Of a stretch of 64,000 nucleotides of DNA, positions 1-11,200 are shown piece by piece; position 1 is the first letter of the stretch; every line of letters starts with the position of its first letter. The notes below the pieces were generated by a model. That model saw only the letters and a list, made by a program, of their open reading frames with translations, was not told where the DNA came from and searched no databases. The stretch comes from Antedon mediterranea. Taxonomy: Eukaryota; Echinodermata; Crinoidea; Comatulida; Antedonidae. A program made the position numbers and the translations under genes. The stretch covers positions 17,731,201 through 17,795,200 of the forward strand of contig NC_092670.1 of NCBI RefSeq assembly GCF_964355755.1. Direction: 5' to 3'.

Positions 1-1
1 A

Positions 2-361
2 ATTAATATGGTGAAGGATAAGCTGGCTATTGATCTATCCTCCGATCACATAGATCGATCCCATCGCACAGGCAAACGTAACGAGAAGAAATCAAAACCC
101 AGACCCATTATTGTTAAATTTACTTGATATCAATACCGAAAGAAAGTGATTGTACAGAGAAGAAAATTAAAGGGTTCTGGCATTTCTATACAGGAAGACC
201 TCACCAGTCGTAGAAGGGAGCTTTTATACAGAGCAAGTAGGCACGAGAAGGTGAAGAGTGCATGGTCCATTGACGGACGAATCTATGCTAGCTCTGTTTA
301 TAACGGAAAGGAAATTAGACACCATATTCGTACTTTTCTGGACCTAGATAACATCTCATAA
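2..361 (+). pseudogene. LINE ORF1 remnant (L1-transposase-22-like C-terminal end)
   Basis: One frame reads from base 2 to the stop at 359-361. It is interrupted by a TGA at about 128-130, where the family normally continues. The sequence has the usual LINE ORF1p tail: a basic stretch, then the segment around SIQEDLTSRRRELL, then KSAWSIDGRIY and a short end. This is the nucleic-acid chaperone part of a non-LTR retrotransposon ORF1 protein. The start is outside the window. With an internal stop and no complete ORF2 next to it, this is a dead copy. It probably belongs to the same insertion as the reverse-transcriptase tail at 705-995, with the bulk of ORF2 deleted. Confidence 0.6.
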
Positions 362-659
362 AGAAGATCAGCAAACGAAGGGAAGTAAACAATTAACTGT
401 TTCTTTTTCTTATTAAACATTTGAACTCTATATTACCACTTACATAAATTGCATGCATCCCTTTCTTTTATCATCATGAATAATAACTGCATGCTAATTT
501 ATTGACATTTAAATGACACTGCGGACACTTTTTCCTGTTTTGCTTCACCTCATGCTTGCGTTATTACTTTTATTAATTTTGTTTTCACTGTTTTTCACAG
601 TTGTTTGACTCCTGTTCTTACTTTTTCAGGTAATAATAATAATATCAGGTGCACCACCA

Positions 660-995
660 CTAGCTCACTCAGATCCCTTATTTTCCTCCCTAAACCTTTT
701 AAAGTTGAAAGATCTTAACTATCATCAACAGTGTACTTTTCTCTACTCATCGATTAACTCCCTAAACCCACCTCAATTTACAAATTTATTCCAACCAAAC
801 GCATCTTTTCACAATTATAGAACTCGAACTGTACAGGATATGCATATCCCTCTTCATAAAAAAACTTCATTTCAATATAACATAAGATTTAGTGGACCTA
901 AACTATGGAATAAACTACCTTCAAATATTAAAGTTGCTGTATCTAAGAAAAGCTTTTCATTTAAACTTAAAAGATATATCACATCCAAGTATTAA
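660..995 (+). pseudogene. LINE ORF2 C-terminal remnant (CR1/Jockey-type reverse transcriptase tail)
   Basis: The frame ending at 993-995 encodes the domain that closes many CR1- and Jockey-group reverse transcriptases: an N-rich stretch, then YNIRFSGPKLWNKLPSNIK, then a short basic end (FKLKRYITSKY). The GPKLWNxLPxxIK motif is a reliable sign of this 3' end. Endonuclease and polymerase domains are missing, so this is a 5'-deleted fossil. The A/T-rich stretch after it (996-1262) and 3124-3220 look like its 3' UTR, split by a foldback element. Confidence 0.65.
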
Positions 996-1257
996 TTTTT
1001 ATTATATTACATTTTATGATAATAATTTTAATGATGAGTAACAAGAAGAAGACGAATCAATTCTTTATTTATACCAAAATTGTTTTTTGTTATTGTTATT
1101 TTACTTATTTAGTTTAACCCATGTTATGTAAATTTTTTATATTGTTATTTCTTTATTTTTTTAATTAATTTATTTATTTATTTATTTTCTTTTTTCGTGT
1201 TGTTTTTATCTAATCTTTGTTTAGGCATGTCTGTCACAAGCTTTTTGCTTTTTTGAT
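996..1257 (+). other. A/T-rich LINE 3' UTR, left part
   Basis: This stretch has no open frame and carries TTATTTATTTATT-type runs. It is continuous with the reverse-transcriptase tail before it. It is cut by the foldback element at 1263, and the sequence appears to resume at 3124. I see no other feature in it. Confidence 0.4.
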
Positions 1258-1262
1258 CATGC
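1258..1262. repeat. Left target-site duplication CATGC of the foldback element
   Basis: CATGC directly precedes the left terminal repeat and recurs at 3119-3123 directly after the right one. Five bases could match by chance, but both copies abut the exact ends of the inverted repeat. Confidence 0.65.
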
Positions 1263-3118
1263 TGTTACAACCGTTAATGTAGAAAACGCCAGCTTATGTC
1301 GAAACAACCGTTAATGTAGAACAATCCACCGCTTATGTAGTAAAACCTCCAGCTTATGTAGAAACACCAACAGCTTATGTAGTAAATAAAAATCAACACC
1401 AGCTAATGTAGAAACGGTCACCAGCTTATGTAGTAACGAAAAATGCCTCCCAGCTTATGTAGTTACTATCGCCAGCTAATGTAGAAAATGTTATATATTT
1501 TACAAAAATGTCTAAATCATGTGCAAATGCATCGATCTTTACTTAGCTATCAGTCTTTCCACCTCTCGTAAGCAACCAACTTTCTAAATCGACCACACAT
1601 CGTAAGCTACCATCTCTGTTGTTAAGGGACCGCTTCTCATAATCGACCACCTCTCATAAGGGATCACCTCCTCTCATAAGGGACCGCTTCTAATAATCGA
1701 CCACTGCACTTCTCGTAAGCGACCACCTTTTTTAAGGGACCACGACATATTTCTCTCTATTAAAGGACCGCTTCTCAATTGAATTGCCCACCTCTATTGA
1801 ACTTCCACCGTTTCTGTTAAGGGACCACTTCTTATAATCGACCACCTCTCGTAATTGATCACCTCCTCTCACAAGGAATCGCTTTCCATAATCGATCACC
1901 TCTCGTAAGCGACAATCTCTCTTAACGACCACACCTCTCGTAAATGACCACCTCTTTTAAGGGACCACGACCTCTTTTTTCTCTATTAAAGGACCGCTTC
2001 TCATAATCGACTATCTCCCGTCACAACGACCTCTAGTAAGTGACCACCTCTATTGAACGACCACCGTCTCTTTTAAGGGACCATTTATCATAATCGACCA
2101 CGTCTCGGAAGTGATCACCTCCTCCTTTAAGGGACCGCTTTTCATAATCGACCACCTCTCGTAAGCGACTATCTCTCTTAACGATCACACCTCTCGTGGT
2201 CCTTAAATAGAGGTGGTGGTCCTTTAAAAGAGGTCGTCACTGACAAGTGGTGTGGTCGTTGAGGTGGTCGCTTACGGGAGATGGTTAATGATGAGAAGTG
2301 GCACCTGAACAGAGACGGCGGTCGTTCAATAGAGGTAGTAACTTTCCAGAGGTCGATGTAACGGGTGAAGGTCAATTATGAGAAGCGGTCCTTAAATAGA
2401 GGAGGTGCTGGCCTTTTAAAAGAGGTCGCCACTGACGAGTGGTGTGGTCGTTAAGGTGGTCGCTTACGAGATATGGTCGATAATTAGAAGCAGTCTCTAA
2501 CAGAGAAAGTGGTCCTTTAAAAGAGGTCATCACTTACGAGAGATGGGGTCGTTAAGAGAGGTGGTCCTTTAAAACAGTCGTCACTGACGATTATGAGAAG
2601 CGGTCCTTTAATAGAGAGAAAGAGGTCGTGGTCCCTTAAAAGAGGTGGTCACTTACGAGAGGTGTGGTCGTTAAGAGAGGTGGTCACTTACGAGAGATGG
2701 TCGATTATGAGAAGTGGTCCCTTATGAGAGGAGGTGATCCCTTACGAGAGGTGGTCGATTATGAGAAGCGGTAGCTTACGATGTGTGGTCGTTTTAGAAA
2801 GTTGGTTGCTTACGAGAGGTGGAAAGACTGATAGCTAAGTTAATATCGATGCATTTGCACATGATTTAGACATTTTTGTAAAATATATAACATTTTCTAC
2901 ATTAGCTGGCGATAGTAACTACATAAGCTGGGAGGCAATTTTCGTTACTACATAAGCTGTTGACCGTTTCTACATTAGCTGGTGTTGATTTTTATTTACT
3001 ACATAAGCTGTTGGTGTTTCTACATAAGCTGGAGGTTTTACTACATAAGCGGTGGATTGTTCTACATTAACGGTTGTTTCGACATAAGCTGGCGTTTTCT
3101 ACATTAACGGTTGTAACA
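1263..3118. mobile_element. Foldback (TU/FB-like) transposon, 1.86 kb, almost entirely inverted repeat
   Basis: The left end TGTTACAACCGTTAATGTAG is mirrored by CTACATTAACGGTTGTAACA at 3099-3118, and the two halves are reverse complements to the centre near 2190. Each arm has an outer domain (about 1263-1500) of ~20-bp tandem repeats around CAGCTTATGTAGTAA. A unique spacer follows, then an inner domain (about 1560-2190) of degenerate repeats around ATAATCGACCACCTCTCGTAAG. The pentamer CATGC lies at both borders (1258-1262 and 3119-3123), as expected for a target-site duplication. This arm layout is that of the foldback elements known from sea urchin (TU) and Drosophila (FB). There is no transposase, so movement would depend on a partner. 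Short open frames inside are by-products of the repeats. Confidence 0.88.
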
Positions 3119-3123
3119 CATGC

Positions 3124-3220
3124 CTTCTTCAATCATATTACCTTTCTTTACACCATTGTATTGACTGTTTTATTTGGAAGAAAATAAATGTTACTTTGAA
3201 TTGAATTGAATTGAATTGAA
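3124..3220 (+). mobile_element. LINE 3' tail ending in (TTGAA)n, right of the foldback insertion
   Basis: The sequence after the foldback element ends in a run of TTGAA units at about 3196-3220. Many CR1/L2-type LINEs end in a short tandem repeat instead of poly(A). With the reverse-transcriptase tail at 705-995 this suggests one LINE insertion split by the foldback element. Confidence 0.45.
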
Positions 3221-3316
3221 CATCGCAAAGAAATTGGTCTAAAAACATATTTATAACAAAGAAATTACTTTTCTAACTAACTAGCAAAGGCTACGTAAAG
3301 ACACGAATATCAGTTT

Positions 3317-3372
3317 TAAGCTTGGTTCCGACTAGGACAACGCAACGCAAGGACGTAAGCCAACTGACGTTG
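3317..3372 (+). mobile_element. Partial copy of the AAGCTTGGTT MITE family
   Basis: TTAAGCTTGGTTCC followed by the CGCAACGCAAGGACG motif matches the end of the better-preserved copy at 13465-13632. Only one end is present. TTAA precedes GCTTGGTT, as in the full copy. Confidence 0.45.
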
Positions 3373-3425
3373 TGCAGTTTGTTTATTTTATTAACTCGTA
3401 CTGATTTCAGGCATATAAATAATTT

Positions 3426-3755
3426 GTGTATTATTTACATAAGTCAGCCATAACTGACCACGCTATAGGGAATGACCATATTCCAAATTGGAATGCGAGA
3501 GTTATTGAAAAAGAAGCACAGACAGACAAAAGAAAGATAAAAGAATCTATCTGCATAAGAAAAAGACCACATAATATCAACAGAGACATTGGTGGGTATG
3601 ACCTCCCACATACATATGATAGTTTGCTGGAAAAAGTTGAAGCAGGAGGGGGGCCAGCGGAGACGCTCTACCGTCAATACCAACCAGACGGCTGGTGGCG
3701 CTGTTCAGCGTCACTTACAAAAAACCAGACCATTCCAACCCAGGCATTAGTCTGA
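3426..3755 (+). pseudogene. Penelope-like element, C-terminal end of the RT/GIY-YIG polyprotein
   Basis: The frame encodes the characteristic tail of Penelope-like retroelements. SAITDHAIGNDHIPNW is followed by VIEKEAQTDKRKIKESI and then IRKRPHNINRDIGGYDLPHTYD. In intact elements this lies at the end of the GIY-YIG endonuclease that follows the reverse transcriptase. The polymerase core is missing, so the copy is 5'-truncated. The stop (3753-3755) overlaps a hammerhead-like RNA motif, as is typical for these elements. No host function is implied. Confidence 0.75.
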
Positions 3756-3793
3756 AGCAGCTGACAGATTGTCGGCGAAACGTCACGAAGGTA
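3745..3793 (+). ncRNA. Degenerate hammerhead-ribozyme-like motif at the Penelope element end
   Basis: CTGAAGC at 3752-3758 resembles the CUGANGA core, with the last A changed to C. The helix GCTGACA/TGTCGGC with a GAT loop follows at 3760-3776, then GAAAC at 3777-3781 and the cleavage triplet GTC at 3782-3784. The flanks TTAGT and ACGAA can form a short imperfect stem I. Penelope-like elements are known to carry hammerhead motifs with very short stem III. The core change predicts little or no cleavage. Confidence 0.5.
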
Positions 3794-5255
3794 ATTTTAT
3801 TCCTTTTCGTTGTTTTGGTTTAACATAAAAGTAAAAATCCACAAAAATATTATTTGGAACCAGATGAATTTATTCAATGTAATTTGTGTAAAAGTCTGTT
3901 CAACTTTTGAATAACAGTATCTCGTGACATTTGATTAATTCTTTGTTTCTTTACCCGTAATTTGACTTAGTGTTCACTATTTTTGTTTCAGAGGAAATCA
4001 CTTTTTCCAATACTTTCACGCAGGCTTTGTGAAAATATAATTTTATTTTCACCTCATGAAATAATTCGTACCAAATGCAATTTTTTCTAATAGACCATGG
4101 ATCACAGTTAAAGTTCCGGTCAAGCTGGACCAATAATTTGATAGGCTATATCTAAATGCTAGTAAAATGTATGATGTTCGGTCTACTGTCCATTTAATTA
4201 AATTTGTATAATGAACTGTTATGGCACTTTAGACATGGTTGTACAAACAACGCCATGTGAAAATTCAAATAAATTCAATATTTTATTTTGAAATCTCTGA
4301 TACATAGAAATTAAAATTACATACATTAATTCAAACAAAACTGATTGTCGTATTTCATTTGGAATTTTCTTTAATGACAAATAAAATCAACGCATCATTG
4401 TGGTTTTAATATTACATTACCTTTATAACAGGGTACAAGTAGACAGTGCCTAAGCTTAGAAAAGTTGAGTGTGACAGTACACGTATATACTTCAAAAACA
4501 TTATGTGATGTAATGTATACCCTTGATATATTCGATGAAATAATTTTATGATGATTGCATATGGATAAAAACTGCTCCTGAACTTTCCTCGCCAAACACT
4601 CGAGGACAACTACCCATCCTTATAACACTAATTATAAACCATCCCATTTCTGTGAGGTTTAAACATTAGGCCTACGCCAATTTCATGTGATGTCGATGAA
4701 AACCATTTTGCTCACCAAATCATGGGTGTAATTTGCACCATTGCCGCTCTCGTTTTGGTCCAGTTCCTACGTGATGAACATCGCATGTGTATCACATGTG
4801 ATGCCTAGGCCTATATTATGTTCTATGACATTATGCTACATGTAAAACTGATACATCTGTGTTTTACATAAAGACCATAAGTATCAAATTTTCCTGATAC
4901 TGGATACATTTAGATACAACCAAGAATCTGCAACAAATACTCGTGTTTTAAAATACAATTATTCATAATATGAAAGTGATATATGATTTTTATAATTTTA
5001 TTTTCATGTTCAGTTACAGTATAATATCTATATTTTATATAACGTTTAGTTTTTGTTTTCTCTGGCCGCCTCTTCTTTGTTTTAAACTAATTATATATTG
5101 TTTTAATCGTAATGATAATTATGAGGTAGGTTCTTAAAACTTGTTTCGTAGAACGCCAAAGTACGCGCAACCCAAGTACGTACGCGCACCACAAGTTAAT
5201 TTGACAAGCAACAGTCACAATTGTGATTGGTCATCGAACTTTACTTTGGGAAAAT
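3794..5255. other. Intergenic A/T-rich DNA without recognised features
   Basis: I find no convincing coding frame, RNA gene or tandem repeat here. Short frames (for example 3951-4133 and 4395-4609, minus) have no recognisable composition or motifs. The right end is the downstream flank of the urea transporter gene. Confidence 0.5.
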
Positions 5256-5261
5256 TTTATT
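5256..5261 (-). promoter_or_regulatory. Candidate poly(A) signal AATAAA of the urea transporter gene
   Basis: TTTATT on the plus strand reads AATAAA on the minus strand, about a dozen bases after the stop codon at 5273. It is the first such hexamer downstream and would give a very short 3' UTR. Confidence 0.4.
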
Positions 5262-5272
5262 TACAAAATAAT

Positions 5273-8200
5273 TTACATTAATTCATTTGAGTTCTGTACA
5301 GTTATGTTCATTCGGTGATATCGTTTCCAATGATCCTCCGGCCACGTGACTTGATCTAATGGTATCTTCACAAAATAATCCCCTTCCGTTGTCACCAATA
5401 GAAACAGAGCGGCAATCGCACAGAATGGAAACGCTAACATTGGTAAACCAAGTACAGCTAAGAACTGGAACAACGCTAATGACGTTACAGCTGCAATTAC
5501 AGCTGGTAAAAATAAATAAAAATATGATGATAAAAAAGAGTAAAAAATATATCGCGTATTTATTGTAGGCCTACTTATTATCATTTATCACATTGAGCAT
5601 CCAATGTATGATGATTTAACCAAACTTAACGTTTGACGCGCGCGCGTACTAAATATGTACCACGCTTTAATTATCGGCGTTTAAAAATCCCGCTAAATAT
5701 TTGTTATAAATTGAGTTAACTGATTCAAACAATAACCATTAGATGTACACAATGATATAAATACACCTACCTGAAACAATAACTAATAGATGGACACGCA
5801 ATGATATCAACATAAAGACGCCTACCTGAAACAATAGCTAATAGATGGACACGCAATGATATCAACATAAAGACGCCTACCTGAAACAATAGCTAATAGA
5901 TGGACACGCAATGATATCAACATAAAGACGCCACCAATACTGCAGGCTGTCAACACACTGTTGTACCCCATCACACCATTGTATAGAAGATCCAACGGAC
6001 ATGCTAGAGATATACCTGAAACAGATATCAATATTAATAAACTCCCAAGACATTATGATAATTATGATGTAAGAGCAGTTTTCTGTTTGAGCTCATGCCT
6101 ATTACTTGCTCCTGGCAAGATGAAATGTATATCGTACTTTTAAGAAATGTTGCCGAATAAATATTATTAATTCATGTTTTAATATATTTGATTATTATTA
6201 TTTCACAAATCTTTGTTTATTTTGAACATTGAAGAATACATTTTGACGAATTGTTAAATTTTAAAAAGAGCTATTGAAAATAATAATATGATATGCAGGA
6301 GATACGGATAGACAGAGAAGGGTAACGTTATCCGACCTTGGACGTTCATTACGTTTATTGCGGTGCTACATAGTATATTCAATATCACATATTTATGTTG
6401 AATCATTGTAATAGGCCTATATGTATATCTTCAAATTCAAACGTAGATATGTTACATGTACCCGTAAGTGGTGTGGCATTGATAATGTAGTTCTATTAAG
6501 CGTATAATTGATGATCAATATAACCCGATAAATACAAAAATAGCAATCAATTATTATAGATTACTTAATTGTGTTTATTATTAATAAATATTTGCAGAAC
6601 TTACCTTACTAACCATAATTGATTTTATTGTTTCAATAATAAATATTATGAATTTATGTGGAGCTATAGCTTACCAACTATAATACCAATGAATGATCCC
6701 CAAATGGCGTGCCATAGAATGATTGGGGAGCATATTGCCATAGCAGCCGCTACTAAGCAACCAGAAACAACATCATCACAACCATAGCATTGTCCAATTC
6801 CTCTGGGTAGTCCCTTGAAGATCTTAACAGATAATGAATAAAATATAAAAATAAGAAAAACAAATTTAAAAAAATAAACCATTAAATAGCTTGGTTTCCA
6901 CTTCGCAATCCAATAATGCACGCGCGCAAGCGATATGACAATCATAGCATCAATTCGGATGATTCATCGCTAGTGCTTAGTTTGTTTCCAGCATGCAGCA
7001 CAAGGACGAAACGCAACTGTCGCTTGTGATTGGTCAACTCGCTTGCATCGCGTCTACGTCCTTGCTTGGTTTATTTAAGATTAGTCCTTGCGCTACATCC
7101 CCCCCCCCCCCTCTTTGTCCCGGTACCTTACCTCAGCCCAATCTACGTCATTCCCGATCCACGGTATTGTTGCTGCTACTGGTTTTTGCGGGAAGAAATC
7201 ATTAGAATGTGTTGTTGCCGTCACAAACAAAAATGTTACTAAGTTAAATGACAGGTTGAACGCCGGAAGAGATACGCGGCCAAATAAGTTGTTTAATGCA
7301 CTCGAAACAAAAACACTGTAAAGAAAGATATATCATAGACAATTACCTTCTATTGACTATGAATACATAATATAAATACATTAATTCACTTGTACTCACT
7401 GAGTTGACCAATCACAAGCACAGCACACTAAAAAAAAAATCGCTTTTCTACAAGCATTGGATTGACAGTGGCATTATCAGTATTAAAGACATTGTTAATA
7501 AGAACACTTTTTTAACATCAAACGAAATACTGGTGAAACTACAATGTAAAACAAACTGGTTAAATGAGTATTTGTGCATTATTAAGGCAATACCAATTCA
7601 ATATGGAAACGTATTATTAAGGAGGTAGATATTTTCAATTGTGATGATAAAGATGAATTAGTTGGGACAAAGTATGAGATTAATACTACCAAACTAATAT
7701 ACTCATGGTTTGTGAAAGAATATTTCATTATTCCAATGTCACAACTAAAATGGGAAGAGTACTTCAATGATAACAACATTGATTGGAAAACTTCTTGGTT
7801 ACGGAAAGTATGTAAAATGAAAGATAAGAAACTAGCACAATTCAATTATAAGATGTTACATAGAATACTGCCTACCAACAAACGGCTGTATCAGTGGAAA
7901 GTTAAGGAAACACAAACGTGTGACAAATGTGGAGAAATTGAAAATGAAAATCATTTGTTTTTTAGTTGTAGATTTATTCAGAAATATTGGAGGAAAATGC
8001 TTAGTATCTTTGTAAGTTTAAATCACAATAATATATCATTTAAACAATTAATACTAGGAACGGGAGATAAGCTAATAGATTATATTTACACTTTTGCAGC
8101 ATTTACTATTTATAGAATAAAAATGTTATCTGCACTAAATAAGCCAGTGGGTAAATCTTTATGGAATTTATTTAAAAGCAATATGTTATATAACATTGAA

Positions 8201-11200
8201 TGTGAAACATATAACAATAAAGAAACAAGTATAGAAAAATGGGTAGCTTTAAGAAATAAGATTATGATAATATAATTTCTAATTTGATACGATTAACCGA
8301 AAAAGAATTACAGTGATACGGGTTACTGGTGGTACTGAGCTATTATTGTTTTTTTTTATCATGTATATAAATATATTGTATAATCCGGGTTGTAAAATGA
8401 AAACAAACAAATGAAAATGTGTGAACTATTTTAAAACGAGATAGATGATAATGATGATCCTGTCAAGTGTATAACAAAATATAAGAAAATTAATGAAAAA
8501 AGGAGTAATACAGAATTCATATATGTAAAAATGTTACTTATGAACTGTAACGACATTTACAAGTTAAATAATACGATTTTATGTAATATGAGATAATATG
8601 AATGTGAATAAAAGTGGTGTTTGCGCCACAAAAGAGAAAAAAAAATCACAAGCACAGTAGATAATCCTTCGCCCCGTGATTGGTCAAATGCGGTGGCCTT
8701 ATATACGTCCTTGCGCGTTTCGTCCGTGGCAACCAAGCTTTAATGGTGTAACGTTCCTATTTCTTTACTTTTTCCAATCAGGATTATACGTCGTTACGTC
8801 ACATCTGATCCAGATCATCCAATAATCCACATACCAATTTTTTAACATTGCTTTCATTTTCACTTTGTTTTAATTTCAAAATGATTTGAAAATAAGAAGA
8901 AATTTTTAAATTGTAATTGATTTGAAAAAATACCCCACTGATAACAACCAACATGATGCCATGTTTTTACGGTACGTAAAATAGAAAAGTTCTTAGCGCT
9001 CCAATTAGCGCTAATAGGCCATATTCATATGCATAAGGAGACATTAATGTATAAACCAATTTATATTTTTAAGTTTTAAAATCTAACATTATTATCACGA
9101 ATGTTGCCATTATCAAAATTAGGTAATTGACCTTGAACGATTTTGACTTACATCAATAATATTAATGTACGCTTAGTGTCATATGCCTGACAACATGCTC
9201 GTGTTTTATGTTTGTTTGTTATTGTGTTTTATGTTCTGTTTAGTCTTATCGCCGCGCATGTATAAACATTATCATTGTCTCATCTTTTTTTTATAGGCCT
9301 ACTATATAGAGCTGTGGTCCTAGAAATTAATTTAATTTTGATTATAAATGCGAACGATCTTAAATTTCATTTACCTCATACTAATGAATTACATTTGATT
9401 TGAAACATTGTCCTTGTTGGCTATATAATGGCTAACGGTACGGAAATTAGTGCCATGTGCAAATGAGATTTGATTATCTCAGGATTCAAATTTTGAAACC
9501 AAGCATGAATCTCTTATCTTATGCGCCTCAACACAAAATTAATGAAATGTCTTCTTTAACTTATAATCCTCATAAAGTCGTTTCCGTAAAAGCAACAGCA
9601 TTTCATTACTCAATTTTGATTTTCAATCATGTCTGTTGTTGATTGGAATAATCCACTATAGCATGAATGCAGGCGCGCAAGCACACAGAGCTCTTCTCTA
9701 TTGAAAACGTTGAATGCCTAACACATACGGATAGAGAGAGATAGGAATAATTCATACTGGATTATAATATAGGCCTGCAACCATAATATGAACGAAAGTT
9801 CAGCTCCTAATTTGTTATACACAGTACACTATTGATGAATTTGATTTATTATACCGTACCATCAAAATCAATTTTTGTTTTTAGGGTATATCATACATAA
9901 ACATCCTTTTTCTGGTTTTGATTCTTCGTACACATGAGTACACTATTGATGAATGTGATTTATTATACCGTACCATCAAAATAAATCGTTGTTTTTTAGG
10001 GTATACCATACATAAACATCCTTTTTCTGGTTTTGATACTTCGTACACCGTACACTATTGATGAATTTGATTTATTATACCGTACCATCAAATTCAATCG
10101 TTGGTTTTTAGGGTATACCATACATAAACATCCTTTTTCTGGTTTTGATACTTCGTACACCGTACACTATTGATGAATTTGATTTATTATACCGTACCAT
10201 CAAATTCAATCGTTGGTTTTTAGGGTATACCATACATAAACATCCTTTTTCTGGTTTTGATTCTTCGTACACATGAGTACACTATTGATGAATTTGATTT
10301 ATTATACCGTACCATCAAAATAAATTTTTGTTTTTAGGGTATACCATACATAAACATCCTTTTTATGGTTATGATACTTCGTGAGGTGGTTTCCCGAATG
10401 ATCGTAAATCAAAGCGGTGGTACTGGGTATGATCAACTAGCGTTCTTGTCACATAGCCATCCATTCATAGAAGTACTGATGTAATCTGTACGGCGACTAT
10501 AGAATGGACCCGAGACATATAACTTACTACGACTTTTAGTTGATAAAATGTGAAGAGTTTATTCTGGATTTCAGACGGAGTTTTGTCTTAATTTTAGTAA
10601 AAAGATAAATATTTTTGCACATATGGCGTTTCATACGTATACTACTTGAGTTTGGATACAGTAGTATTTTCAGACAAAAATCAAAATAAACAAGAAATAT
10701 TTCTTACAAAAACCGCTGCTCGCTTATTGACGTAATAGTTTTAAAGATATTATTGTCCCTCTGAAAAATATTTTTTATTTCAAATTTTTTGAATGTGTCA
10801 TTTTATTGTCACATAATAGTTATTTTACCTGAAAAAAAATGTTATTAAAAGCAAAAAATATTTCCATTGTCTGTCATGAGACAATGGTTTTTGAGTTATA
10901 ATTAAACGTTTCTTTTCTCTTTTTATAATGTGAATTTTGTTACAGAAGTGAATAACTTTGATATGAAACAGACTCAATTTAGTTTATTTTATTGCTAAGG
11001 TCAAGTCTGGAGGTCACTTCATCACGCCTTACTTCAAGTGTGAAGTATCATATTACAAACAAAAACTTTCATGGACTGTTTTGATAATAATTCAATGATT
11101 ATCTGACAGCGAAATACAGTATTGCCATGGGACTCATAAATACCAGAAATGCAGCTGGTACCTATAAAGTATAGTTGAGTTTCCATTTTAGCAAAAATGT

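Noticed and set aside
1732-2375. Minus-strand frames of 65-66 codons
   Set aside because: They lie in the inner repeats of the foldback element and reflect its repeat unit.
6993-7321. Three overlapping plus-strand frames
   Set aside because: They are antisense to urea transporter exon 2 (7132-7315) and a repeat. They have no conserved motif.
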